Source of the DNA: Pseudomonadota bacterium
Lineage (GTDB): Bacteria > Desulfobacterota > JADFVX01
Assembly (NCBI GenBank): GCA_015222755.1
Contig: JADFVX010000113.1
Span: forward strand, 1-9,342
Length of the DNA: 9,342 nucleotides
Direction: 5' to 3'
Below, one piece after another: positions 1 through 6,678 of this stretch. The first letter of the stretch is position 1, and every line of letters starts with the position of its first letter. The position numbers were made by a program, and so were the translations under genes. The notes under the pieces were generated by a model. It was not told where the DNA came from and searched no databases. It worked only from the letters and a program-made list of their open reading frames with translations.

Positions 1-965
1 CTAAAACTGCTGTAGTATTACTTAATATGGGTGGCCCCGGATCGCTGGACGATGTAGAGCCATTCTTGTATAACCTCTTTATGGATCCTGATATTATAAG
101 CATCCCATTAGGGAGACTGCTGCGTCCTTTTATTGCACGCAAAATATCAAGGAAGCGGGCAGAAAAGGTCAGGGGTTATTATAAAAAAATCGGTGGGAAG
201 TCACCTCTTTTGGATCTTAGCATTGATCAAGCAAGGTCTCTGGAAGAAGCACTTAAAACAGAAGGAGATTACAGCGTATCTCTTGCTATGCGATACTGGC
301 ACCCCTTTACCGAAGAGGCCATTTCTCAGCTTATCCAGGATGCCCCTGACCGTATAATACTTCTGCCCCTATACCCCCAATTTTCTACAGCTACCAGCGG
401 CTCAAGCCTGAACGAGTTTTCCAGGCTCTGGCAAAAAAAAGATACCGAGTTGATAAAGATAGTGAGTTGGCATGATCATCCACGCTATATAAAAAGCTGG
501 GCCGAGGCAATCAACGATGAACTTGATGGCTTGAAAGACAGGCACGTATCCATTCTTTTTTCAGCCCACGGCATACCTCAAAGCATGATAGACAAGGGAG
601 ATCCCTACCAGTCGCAGACGGAAGAAACTGTAAGGCTCATACTGGAAGAACTCCAATGGAATGGGAAGTGGCAGCTTTGCTACCAGAGCCGCGTCGGTCC
701 GGTAAAGTGGCTGGAGCCATCAACGGAATCTGTTATTCAGGAATGGGGCAGTAGGCAGAAAGATATCATGCTTATGGTTCCAATATCCTTTGTCTCGGAT
801 CATTCAGAGACCCTCTATGAGATGGATATACAGTATAAGGAGTTGGCCCTTGAGGCGGGGATCAGGGACTTCAGGCGTGTTGCCTCTCTCAACAGCCGCC
901 CTCTCTTCATAGAATCGCTGAAAGAAATCGTGTTACAGGCGGCAATCAAGGGTCAGGATATTTAG
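1..965 (+). CDS. hemH: Ferrochelatase (5'-truncated by window edge)
   Basis: Inserts Fe2+ into protoporphyrin IX, the last step of protoporphyrin-route haem synthesis, in the cytoplasm or at the inner membrane. The reading frame is open from base 3, and the residues before the first ATG (base 27) already belong to the conserved N-terminal strand (KTAVVLLN then MGGPGSLDDV), so the true start lies left of the window and about ten or more residues are missing. Seen, numbering from the Met at 27: the SAHGIP motif with the presumed metal-binding His181, CYQSRVGPVKWLEP at about 218-231, and VPISFVSDHSETLYE at about 251-265 with the conserved Glu261. Nearly full length (about 320 residues) for a bacterial enzyme. 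No C-terminal iron-sulphur cysteine cluster is visible. It ends tail to tail with the TPR gene, the two stop codons overlapping. Identification is secure; a supply role for the nearby cytochromes is inference. Confidence 0.96.
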   Translation, partial: KTAVVLLNMGGPGSLDDVEPFLYNLFMDPDIISIPLGRLLRPFIARKISRKRAEKVRGYYKKIGGKSPLLDLSIDQARSLEEALKTEGDYSVSLAMRYWHPFTEEAISQLIQDAPDRIILLPLYPQFSTATSGSSLNEFSRLWQKKDTELIKIVSWHDHPRYIKSWAEAINDELDGLKDRHVSILFSAHGIPQSMIDKGDPYQSQTEETVRLILEELQWNGKWQLCYQSRVGPVKWLEPSTESVIQEWGSRQKDIMLMVPISFVSDHSETLYEMDIQYKELALEAGIRDFRRVASLNSRPLFIESLKEIVLQAAIKGQDI

Positions 966-1666
966 TCCTTTTTTTCTGTGAGATTAAGATACATCTGTGC
1001 AAGTTTGTTGTCCGGACTTTCTTTTACAACGGACTCCCACTCTTTTCTGGCCAGATCGATATCCCCCTGGGAGTAGTAAGCGATCCCCAAATTTGTAATG
1101 GCAGGTGCGTAATCAGCCTTGGTCTTCTTTGCTTCCTTAAGTTCACGTATTGCATCCTGCACCTCACCGTTATCACGGTAAGTTACCCCAAGCTTTGTCC
1201 TTACGTCAATAAAGTCAGGGCGCAGATTCAGAGCTTTTTTATACTCGTCTATTGCGGACTCAAGAAAACCTAGCCCAACATATACCTCGCCGATCTCGGA
1301 GTGCATGTTGGCCAGCTTGCCTTTAATAAATGGGTCCAGACTCTCTGTCTTTGAGTGTGCCGCTTTTTGAGCAGATTTATAGATCTCCCTGGCTTTGCTA
1401 TACTGTCCCATTTCATTATAAGTAACTGCCAGGTTGAGGGATGCCTCTGAATAATTTGGATTCAGCCTGATAGCCTCCTCAAAGCATTCAGTGGCATTTT
1501 TAAAGTCGCCTTTTTCAGCATAGATGAGTCCCGCGATATTTCTTGCATCTGCAAAGCCGCCGCTCTTGCTGAAAAGCTTAGTGAAACAGGAAAGGGCCTC
1601 CTCTGTTTCACCTTTATCATAGTGTTTTTTCCCCTCGTGGTAGATGTCTGCAGTATCGTCAGTCAT
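962..1666 (-). CDS. TPR-repeat protein (six TPRs), cytoplasmic scaffold
   Basis: A 234-residue protein built almost wholly of tetratricopeptide repeats. I can place six at about residues 3-36, 39-72, 73-106, 120-153, 154-187 and 188-221, each with the G/A-Y and A-P type spacing (for example GDFKNATECFEEAIRLNPN and GDIDLARKEWESVV). A short linker at about 107-119 interrupts the array. There is no signal peptide, lipobox or membrane helix, so it is probably cytoplasmic and works as a protein-protein scaffold; the partner is not evident. The start is supported by GGGAG at 1674-1678, seven bases before the ATG. It lies 17 bases downstream of the BamD-like gene and is probably co-transcribed with it. 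The last four bases overlap the end of hemH on the other strand. No enzymatic function can be assigned. Confidence 0.9.
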   Translation of the reverse strand: MTDDTADIYHEGKKHYDKGETEEALSCFTKLFSKSGGFADARNIAGLIYAEKGDFKNATECFEEAIRLNPNYSEASLNLAVTYNEMGQYSKAREIYKSAQKAAHSKTESLDPFIKGKLANMHSEIGEVYVGLGFLESAIDEYKKALNLRPDFIDVRTKLGVTYRDNGEVQDAIRELKEAKKTKADYAPAITNLGIAYYSQGDIDLARKEWESVVKESPDNKLAQMYLNLTEKKD

Positions 1667-1683
1667 GATAAAACTCCCATTCT

Positions 1684-2463
1684 CTAGTTGTTGGTTTCGA
1701 GTGAGTCTCTGCCTTCTTCCGCTTGATGTGATTTCGGGAAGGCCTCTATCAGCCTTTCCATAGTGCCTCTTCCTTGTTCTACGTCGCCGTTTCGAATCTG
1801 ACTCAGACCCAGGTAAAGCATGGCATCTTCCTTCGGGCCGTAACCTGGAAAACGCTCCAGTGCCTCTTTGAACCTCGGCACTGCGGCTTCGTAGTTTTTG
1901 CTCTTATAATAAAAGTAGCCCACAGTGTATTCATGCAGTGAAAGGGTGGTTTTGCAGCTTTCTATTTTTTCCGCTGCCTCCTTTGCATATTCACTTTCCG
2001 GGTAAGCATCCATTAGGGCCTGAAATTGTATCAATGCTCCCTCAGTGGCAGTCTGGTCTCTGTCTGCCGTCGTTATCTGATTGAAATAGGATAACCCAAG
2101 CCGATGCCGCGCATATGGTCTTTCGTCATGGTCCGGGTGCAGCTTGATAAAATCCTCGTAAGCTGCAATGGCCTCATTGTACTCTTTTTTTCTGAAGTGT
2201 ATATCTGCAAGCCTCAGTTCGGCCAAAGGCGCGTATGTGGTAAAGGAATAGCGGCTCTTAATCTCCCTGAAGGCATTTTCCGCCCCCTCAAAATCGGTGA
2301 CATGAAAGAGAAAAAGTGCTTTGCGCCCTTCCAGTGCCTTTATGCCCTCTTCGTAAAGCTTCTCGGGCGTTTTTCGTTTTTCCTTCATTCCCGCACAAGC
2401 ACCAAGAGACAGCGCCAGGCCAAGCAGGCAAATAAGATATATAACTCTTTGTTTTTTAAGCAT
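1684..2463 (-). CDS. bamD: Outer membrane assembly lipoprotein, BamD/YfiO family
   Basis: Probable essential lipoprotein of the BAM complex, which folds beta-barrel proteins into the outer membrane; it would act on the periplasmic face of that membrane and so help place the porin encoded nearby. The 259-residue product begins with a lipoprotein signal: KK, a hydrophobic stretch, then the lipobox LGAC with Cys23 as the lipidated residue and Ala at +2, which suits outer-membrane sorting. After it come TPR-like helical hairpins with BamD hallmarks: a HPDHDERPYARHRLGLSYF stretch near 108-126, TADRDQ near 131-136, and YPESEYAKEA near 154-163. Length is normal for the family. The start must be here because the lipobox needs it, yet no Shine-Dalgarno sequence precedes it (AGTTTGAATC before ATG). 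The first gene of a probable pair with the TPR gene. BamD versus a broader TPR lipoprotein (YbgF/CpoB-like) is the main alternative; I favour BamD. Confidence 0.85.
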   Translation of the reverse strand: MLKKQRVIYLICLLGLALSLGACAGMKEKRKTPEKLYEEGIKALEGRKALFLFHVTDFEGAENAFREIKSRYSFTTYAPLAELRLADIHFRKKEYNEAIAAYEDFIKLHPDHDERPYARHRLGLSYFNQITTADRDQTATEGALIQFQALMDAYPESEYAKEAAEKIESCKTTLSLHEYTVGYFYYKSKNYEAAVPRFKEALERFPGYGPKEDAMLYLGLSQIRNGDVEQGRGTMERLIEAFPKSHQAEEGRDSLETNN

Positions 2464-2475
2464 GATTCAAACTGA

Positions 2476-2504
2476 AAACTACACCAAAGCCTTTTTTATG
2501 TCAA
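2476..2504 (-). promoter_or_regulatory. Candidate promoter of the bamD-like gene
   Basis: On the minus strand a perfect -35 box TTGACA (2499-2504) is followed, after 17 bases, by TAGTTT (2476-2481), a poor -10 box with three of six matches. Transcription would start around 2467-2470, only about six bases before the ATG at 2463, which agrees with the missing ribosome binding site. A 9-bp inverted repeat (2505-2538) abuts the -35 box. The assignment rests on sequence alone. Confidence 0.4.
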
Positions 2505-2538
2505 CCTGTTTTTGAATACATAATTTTATAAAAACAGG
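2505..2538. repeat. Perfect 9-bp inverted repeat next to the bamD -35 box
   Basis: CCTGTTTTT (2505-2513) and AAAAACAGG (2530-2538) are perfect inverted copies separated by 16 AT-rich bases. The element touches the TTGACA box of the bamD-like gene and lies about 70 bases upstream of the ubiG -35 box. It could be an operator for a dimeric regulator, an AT-rich promoter-enhancing element, or a hairpin. It does not match a regulator site that I can name. Confidence 0.45.
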
Positions 2539-2564
2539 AGCGTTATATAGTGCCAGATTTGTTC

Positions 2565-2588
2565 TTTGTCGATTATTAATCGGACAAA
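2565..2588. repeat. Imperfect palindrome upstream of the ubiG promoter
   Basis: TTTGTC-GATTA (2565-2575) faces TAATC-GGACAAA (2577-2588) around a single central base, with one unpaired base in the right arm. It ends about 20 bases before the ubiG -35 box, a usual position for an activator site. No known regulator can be named from it, and it may be chance in an AT-rich spacer. Confidence 0.3.
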
Positions 2589-2607
2589 ACTCCAGCCGCC
2601 TTATGCC

Positions 2608-2636
2608 TTGATGTTTTTTTACGGGAAGTTTATTAT
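2608..2636 (+). promoter_or_regulatory. Probable sigma-70-type promoter of ubiG
   Basis: TTGATG (2608-2613; four of six matches to the -35 consensus) is followed by exactly 17 bases and then TATTAT (2631-2636; five of six matches to the -10 consensus). Transcription would start near 2643, giving a leader of about 25 bases with the ribosome binding site GAGAGGA in it. This is the best-looking promoter in the window. Confidence 0.6.
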
Positions 2637-2668
2637 AGCGTAAATTGCTTCGCATGAGAGGATAAAAA

Positions 2669-3343
2669 ATGTCTGAAACAGAGAAATTTAACAGAATGGG
2701 AAAGGACTGGTGGAACCCGGAAGGTGGTATGGCTGCACTCCACATGATAAATCCTGTCCGCTTTGAATATTTCAATAAAAAGCTTGGCCCCTTTAAAGAT
2801 AAGAAAGTTCTTGATATAGGCTGTGGTGGGGGACTCTTGTCTGAAGAATTTGCAAAAAAAGGGGCTATTGTCACTGGCGTCGATCTTTCCCCTGTGGCCA
2901 TAGAGGCGGCAAAAAAACATGCCGAAGAAAATGACCTGGAAATTGATTACAGGAACTGTTCCGTAGCTGACATAGAGGATGCTGAGTTTGATATTGTTGT
3001 CTGCGCTGAGATGCTTGAACATGTGGACGACCTTTCCGTAATGATCGCTGATTCGGTATCAAAGGTCAGGAAGGGCGGTTATTACATCTTTGAGACAATC
3101 AACAAAACAGCCGTCGCATGGTTCCTCGCAATCTTTATGGCCGAAAATATACTAAAGTTTGTAGGGCCTGGAACACACGACTATGAGCGCTTTATAAAGC
3201 CCAGTCATCTTGCGGGGCTTTTGAGAGAGAAGGGGGTTGAAGTAAAAGAGGTGAAGGGTATGACCTTTAACCCTCTTGACTGGAGTTTCAAGATATCCAA
3301 ATCAACCCAAGTCAATTACATAGGCTACGGCATAAAAGAGTAA
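2669..3343 (+). CDS. ubiG: UbiG-type O-methyltransferase (ubiquinone biosynthesis)
   Basis: S-adenosylmethionine-dependent methyltransferase; in ubiquinone synthesis UbiG performs both O-methylations. The 224-residue product (E. coli UbiG is about 240) shows the family pattern: N-terminal DWWNPEGGMAALHMINPVRF (about 13-32), SAM-binding motif I VLDIGCGGG (47-55), TGVD with acidic Asp72 that would hold the SAM ribose, AEMLEHV (113-119), and GTHDYERFIKPSHL (168-181), preceded by a hydrophobic segment that in E. coli UbiG mediates membrane contact. GAGAGGA at 2656-2662 sits six bases before the ATG. The gene is alone on its strand here, convergent with the small cytochrome gene and only 13 bases from its stop, and no clear terminator lies between them. 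The family call is strong; whether the cell makes ubiquinone cannot be decided from this window, as no other ubi gene is present. Confidence 0.93.
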   Translation: MSETEKFNRMGKDWWNPEGGMAALHMINPVRFEYFNKKLGPFKDKKVLDIGCGGGLLSEEFAKKGAIVTGVDLSPVAIEAAKKHAEENDLEIDYRNCSVADIEDAEFDIVVCAEMLEHVDDLSVMIADSVSKVRKGGYYIFETINKTAVAWFLAIFMAENILKFVGPGTHDYERFIKPSHLAGLLREKGVEVKEVKGMTFNPLDWSFKISKSTQVNYIGYGIKE

Positions 3344-3356
3344 GCTGGATATTTTC

Positions 3357-3929
3357 TCAATGCTGCCCTGTAAGCGGGTATCTCTTATGAAATGTCTTGG
3401 TTTTTAGTAGGGCCTCCTCTAGTACAAACTTATATTTTTTATCCAATTTACCTTTGAAGGGGTTTTTCGGATTATCATGACAATTTAGACAGACCTTTGC
3501 ATCCAGCGTGGCGTAGGTTTGCCCCAGTGCTCGAGCTTCGTCTCTTTTAAAGGTGAGGCCCTTATTCTTATGCAGGTTTTTATACTCGCTCCCCTTACCG
3601 TGACACATCTCACAGCCGACACCAAGCATCTCCGGGGTCTCCTTGGCTGACACAAAACCACCAGCACTTCTATATCCGGTGACATGGCATTTATAGCACA
3701 TCGGATAAGTGCTATAGTCTACGTCAGGCTTTAGGCCAGCCCTTTTCTTTGCAGCCTTTCGCCGGCCCGGCTTTAGAAGATTGAATGCTTTTGCATGAAG
3801 ACTTCGCTCCCAGTCACCCAGTTGCATCCGGTGACAACTGCAGGATGCAGAACCGGTATACCTGGGCTCTGCATTAAGAGGGGCGGCCCATGCAAGCAGA
3901 GCCACCCAAGTAAGGAAAATAATTTTCAT
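3357..3929 (-). CDS. Small periplasmic multihaem cytochrome, c554-like
   Basis: A 190-residue exported c-type cytochrome, probably an electron carrier or reductase subunit in the periplasm. Residues 1-20 form a Sec signal peptide (MKII, hydrophobic core, then LNA before EPRY); there is no lipobox. Haem motifs are CYKCH (78-82), CEMCH (106-110) and CLNCH (147-151), set in a layout typical of the cytochrome c554/c' superfamily: YTGSASC at the mature N-terminus, CHVTGY followed by a Gly-Gly-Phe segment, and GVGCEMCHGKGSEY. The expected first motif reads CSCH (30-33), one residue short of CXXCH, so it is either a three-haem protein or a four-haem protein with an unusual site. It is last in the conduit gene group, beyond the porin remnant. 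No Shine-Dalgarno is seen, but TATAAT lies four bases before the ATG. The electron partners are not shown by the sequence. Confidence 0.88.
   Translation of the reverse strand: MKIIFLTWVALLAWAAPLNAEPRYTGSASCSCHRMQLGDWERSLHAKAFNLLKPGRRKAAKKRAGLKPDVDYSTYPMCYKCHVTGYRSAGGFVSAKETPEMLGVGCEMCHGKGSEYKNLHKNKGLTFKRDEARALGQTYATLDAKVCLNCHDNPKNPFKGKLDKKYKFVLEEALLKTKTFHKRYPLTGQH
3831..3842 (-). other. Non-canonical haem motif CSCH in the small cytochrome
   Basis: The codons TGC AGT TGT CAC encode Cys-Ser-Cys-His at residues 30-33, exactly where c554-type proteins carry their first CXXCH. The frame before and after is intact (signal peptide upstream, three normal motifs downstream), so the one-residue loss is in frame and not a frameshift in the read. 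Confidence 0.85.
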
Positions 3930-3933
3930 AGCA

Positions 3934-3939
3934 ATTATA
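3934..3939 (-). promoter_or_regulatory. Possible -10 box of the small cytochrome gene
   Basis: A perfect TATAAT on the minus strand ends four bases before the start codon; a transcript from it would begin at about the A of the ATG and be leaderless, in keeping with the absence of a ribosome binding site. No -35 box or extended -10 is visible, and the stretch is AT-rich, so chance is a real alternative. Confidence 0.25.
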
Positions 3940-3961
3940 ATTAATGTCAGTATGAACCAGC

Positions 3962-4117
3962 TTAGATTTTAAAAGTAAGAAACACTTTTACCAGGTGAGA
4001 CCTGTAATCAGGTGTCGTACTTGTCATAGATAAAACCTGGGTAATTGTGTCAGGGTTAAGGCCGTCTGTCGCCCAGTCTTCCGACTTATATTGCTCATAG
4101 TATACCTGCCCGTAAGA
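3962..4117 (-). pseudogene. C-terminal remnant of a second MtrB/PioB-type porin
   Basis: Between the porin and the small cytochrome, the minus strand reads 51 residues to a stop codon with no possible start of its own. The translation contains YYEQYKSEDWATDG and, at its end, TPDYRSHLVKVFLTFKI. The intact porin next door has YEKYEVSDWQQDG and APDYKVHMVMVSMNYRF in the same order, so both pieces match its last two strands and the turn before them. The loop between is much shorter in the remnant, so this is a divergent paralogue and not a recent copy. The frame is closed upstream by TAA at 4118-4120; a hydrophobic stretch (VPSILEINL) continues in a different frame immediately before that, suggesting a single-base deletion. 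No start codon, ribosome binding site or signal peptide is present. Probably what remains after deletion within a former tandem pair of porin genes. Confidence 0.7.
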
Positions 4118-4175
4118 TTAATCTCGAGAATAGATGGCACTTTCAAACAGGCTTTATTAACTTTCCACCTCTCTT

Positions 4176-6665
4176 TTAGAACCTGTAATTCATGCTCACC
4201 ATAACCATATGCACCTTGTAGTCGGGAGCAACATAATCGGTGAGCCTCACCAGCCTGGAACCAACCCTGTCATTTGTAGTGCCCTGCGTTTCAGGATCAT
4301 GATCAGCAACGTACTGTTCGCTCATAGCATCCTGATGAGCAGCACTTCCATCCTGCTGCCAGTCACTAACCTCATATTTTTCATAGCTGTAGTCAAAACC
4401 AAAGGATAGTTTTTTTGTCATATGGTAGTTTGCGCCGACTTTGAATGTTTTTGTCTTGAACTCCACATCATTCGGTGAATACCACTCACCATGGTTTGCT
4501 GTTGTGGCTACATCATCCTCGACGATATAAGAGCCTGCAAGGTAGCCGATTTCAACCCTACCTTTGGAAAAGGAGAAATCCGTCATAAGATCGAGTTTTC
4601 TCGGGATCGCCGCAAAATTGGCCCCGAAGCCAATCGTCTCGGTCTCATCCTTGATGGTGGCATCCCAGATGTATTGACCGCTTGTATCCTGCCAGTCTTT
4701 GGCCCCGATCGTGTTGATCCTGTTGTTTTCATTCAGGTAGCGTCCCCGCTGCTTGCTCTCCATGTCCTCCCTTGAGTAGAAACTAAAGAGCGCCAGCCTG
4801 TCGTCAGGTGCATAGTTAAGATCAACAGTAAAGCTGTCAGTTTCGTCCTCCAAAAGCCCAAGCTGGGTCGGATCTATTGCAGCGGTGACATATGAGCCGG
4901 CAACGCTATCCCAGGTTGTAATAGTTGAGGCAATAGGGCTGTCGTAGTCGTCCTCCTTGTTCATATAGGAGAGAGAGATGCTGATCGTATCCGTAGGTGA
5001 AAGTCCCAGTTGAAGATCAAGTTTGTCTCTGTCTCTGTCGGTGACGTCAAACTTTCTCAGCCCCGGTGCATTGCCAAAGCCCATAAGAGGATTATCCGCC
5101 TGAGCTTGATTACCTGCATCAGCAGTATCATAATGGTAGCTCTGATCGGTCACCTCTCCGTCATAGTTGCCGCCGTCCCGCTCGGCAAGCAGGTATTTTA
5201 CCCGAAAAGAAACCTTCCTGTTCGGCCTGACCTTGTAGGAAAGTTTGTAGATATCCTCATCGGTCTCATCGGTCTCCCTGTAGTCCCTGTCTATCGTTTC
5301 ATTTTCATAGCCCAGCCCTACCGTTCCTAGCTTTCCCATAAGGCGGTAGCTTAGGTCAATCCCGTAGTTGTTCTTCTGATAGCCATAGGCAAGGTTTGTC
5401 CTCTCATTCCGGTAGTTCTGGCTGTCCGTATCCTGCGTATAGTAATCAAACTCGCTCTGCGTCGTCTTGTTGTCCATTTCATACATACGGTAGAAGACCT
5501 TTGTGTTGAGATTTTCGACAGGACTAATGTTATAGGCAAGGCTTACAAGGGTCGTATCGATCTTGCCTTCGGTTGACGATCTCGGCAAAGCAGGCAAACC
5601 GACTCCAAAATCAGTTGATGCATAGGGCATGAGGCTTTCATTCTGTTCCATTTCTCCTATTGCAATACTGGCATTCAGCCTGCTGTCCTTTGGAAGATCA
5701 ACCCCCACATTAAAGGCAAGATTTTTGTAGGTATTATCAGGGGCAAGTGCCATCGCTCCCGTTGTTGCATACTTCCTGCTGCTTCCAATCCTGATCTCAT
5801 CATAGTCAAGCGCACCGCCAGCGAAGTATCCGGCATCATGGAAGAGGCTGTTCCAGGTCATGGAGTCCACATCATTGTAGAATTTTGAATAGAGGTAGGA
5901 TGCCTCCACCTGGACGGTCTCCATGTTATGTTCTATGGTAATCCTGTAGTCCTCTGTTCTGTAGTCTATCGGTTCCGGAAGTTGGACCGTCATGGAGCGG
6001 GGTGGTCTATCCCCTATAGGGGCCCCTGTAAGGATACTCCCGTCCTTGTTATTAACATTGAAATCGAAGCGCAGCTTCGTCTTGCCGGACATATGATAGG
6101 TAAAGCCGACCCCGCCGACCTCCCTCTGGGTACCGAGCTCTATGCCATGAACGGAATTAGCAAGGACATTGTTGATCCTTATGTCCTCGCCAGCTCCACC
6201 GGGCCCTGCATCTGCGGCGGTCCATGAAGCTGCACTTCCCACATCACTGATCTGAATGGCGTCAACAATCCCTTCGGATACGCGGTAGGTGCCATTCCCG
6301 ATGTAATCATAAGGGGTCTTTGCCTGATTGCTGATCAGATGTGGGATCTCGCTCCAGTCAATATCAATACTCCACTTGCCGGGAAGGCTGTAACGCAGGG
6401 AAATATCCTGATCGCTTCTCGAAAGGTTGCTGCCGCTAAAATCGAAGGAACGGTTTGTATCTTTATCTGTAACTTTCAGCTTGATTTCATGGACATAAAT
6501 GTCATTTTCATCATCTTTATATTCGTTGAACTTACTCGAGTCATTGTCCTGATCGACCTGCTGGACTCTCAAATCAACCTCCCCCGATATATCCTCCGCC
6601 GCTACGATGAAAGGAGCAGCGAGAACAACAAAACCAATAAACAAGTTCAATATCAATGTTTTCAT
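4176..6665 (-). CDS. MtrB/PioB-family outer-membrane porin of an electron conduit
   Basis: A large beta-barrel that in this family sheathes a decahaem cytochrome and lets electrons cross the outer membrane. The product has 829 residues, longer than Shewanella MtrB (about 700) and near PioB size. A Sec signal peptide ends at about residue 23 (IVAA before ED). The rest alternates polar and hydrophobic residues as many amphipathic strands joined by long acidic Asp/Asn-rich loops, and it closes with NYRF, the terminal aromatic recognised by the BAM machinery. I see no cysteine in the whole protein, so the N-terminal CXXC known in Shewanella MtrB is missing. The ribosome binding site AGGAGGAG (6671-6678) overlaps the stop codon of the decahaem cytochrome, with 11 bases between the genes, so the two are translationally linked. 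The adjacent decahaem gene is the main support for the family call. The direction of electron flow cannot be told. Confidence 0.88.
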   Translation of the reverse strand: MKTLILNLFIGFVVLAAPFIVAAEDISGEVDLRVQQVDQDNDSSKFNEYKDDENDIYVHEIKLKVTDKDTNRSFDFSGSNLSRSDQDISLRYSLPGKWSIDIDWSEIPHLISNQAKTPYDYIGNGTYRVSEGIVDAIQISDVGSAASWTAADAGPGGAGEDIRINNVLANSVHGIELGTQREVGGVGFTYHMSGKTKLRFDFNVNNKDGSILTGAPIGDRPPRSMTVQLPEPIDYRTEDYRITIEHNMETVQVEASYLYSKFYNDVDSMTWNSLFHDAGYFAGGALDYDEIRIGSSRKYATTGAMALAPDNTYKNLAFNVGVDLPKDSRLNASIAIGEMEQNESLMPYASTDFGVGLPALPRSSTEGKIDTTLVSLAYNISPVENLNTKVFYRMYEMDNKTTQSEFDYYTQDTDSQNYRNERTNLAYGYQKNNYGIDLSYRLMGKLGTVGLGYENETIDRDYRETDETDEDIYKLSYKVRPNRKVSFRVKYLLAERDGGNYDGEVTDQSYHYDTADAGNQAQADNPLMGFGNAPGLRKFDVTDRDRDKLDLQLGLSPTDTISISLSYMNKEDDYDSPIASTITTWDSVAGSYVTAAIDPTQLGLLEDETDSFTVDLNYAPDDRLALFSFYSREDMESKQRGRYLNENNRINTIGAKDWQDTSGQYIWDATIKDETETIGFGANFAAIPRKLDLMTDFSFSKGRVEIGYLAGSYIVEDDVATTANHGEWYSPNDVEFKTKTFKVGANYHMTKKLSFGFDYSYEKYEVSDWQQDGSAAHQDAMSEQYVADHDPETQGTTNDRVGSRLVRLTDYVAPDYKVHMVMVSMNYRF

Positions 6666-6670
6666 TGTTT

Positions 6671-6678
6671 CTCCTCCT
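6671..6678 (-). promoter_or_regulatory. Strong ribosome binding site of the porin, over upstream stop codon
   Basis: AGGAGGAG on the minus strand lies five bases before the porin ATG and includes the last two bases of the decahaem cytochrome's TAG stop codon. This suggests translational coupling that keeps cytochrome and porin in proportion. Confidence 0.85.

Noticed and set aside
27..29. ATG at 27 as the real start of ferrochelatase
   Set aside because: The conserved N-terminal strand begins upstream of it in the same open frame, so it is an internal Met and the gene is cut by the window edge.
2479..3062. Minus-strand open frames across the bamD-ubiG spacer and into ubiG
   Set aside because: They run antisense through the conserved methyltransferase motifs and have no protein-like composition.
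3344..3400. Terminator between ubiG and the small cytochrome gene
   Set aside because: Only a three-pair CCC/GGG stem without a T-tract is visible, and it lies inside the cytochrome coding region.
4209..5539. Several open frames antisense or out of frame within the porin gene
   Set aside because: They lack family patterns and ribosome binding sites and are explained as shadows of the long porin frame.
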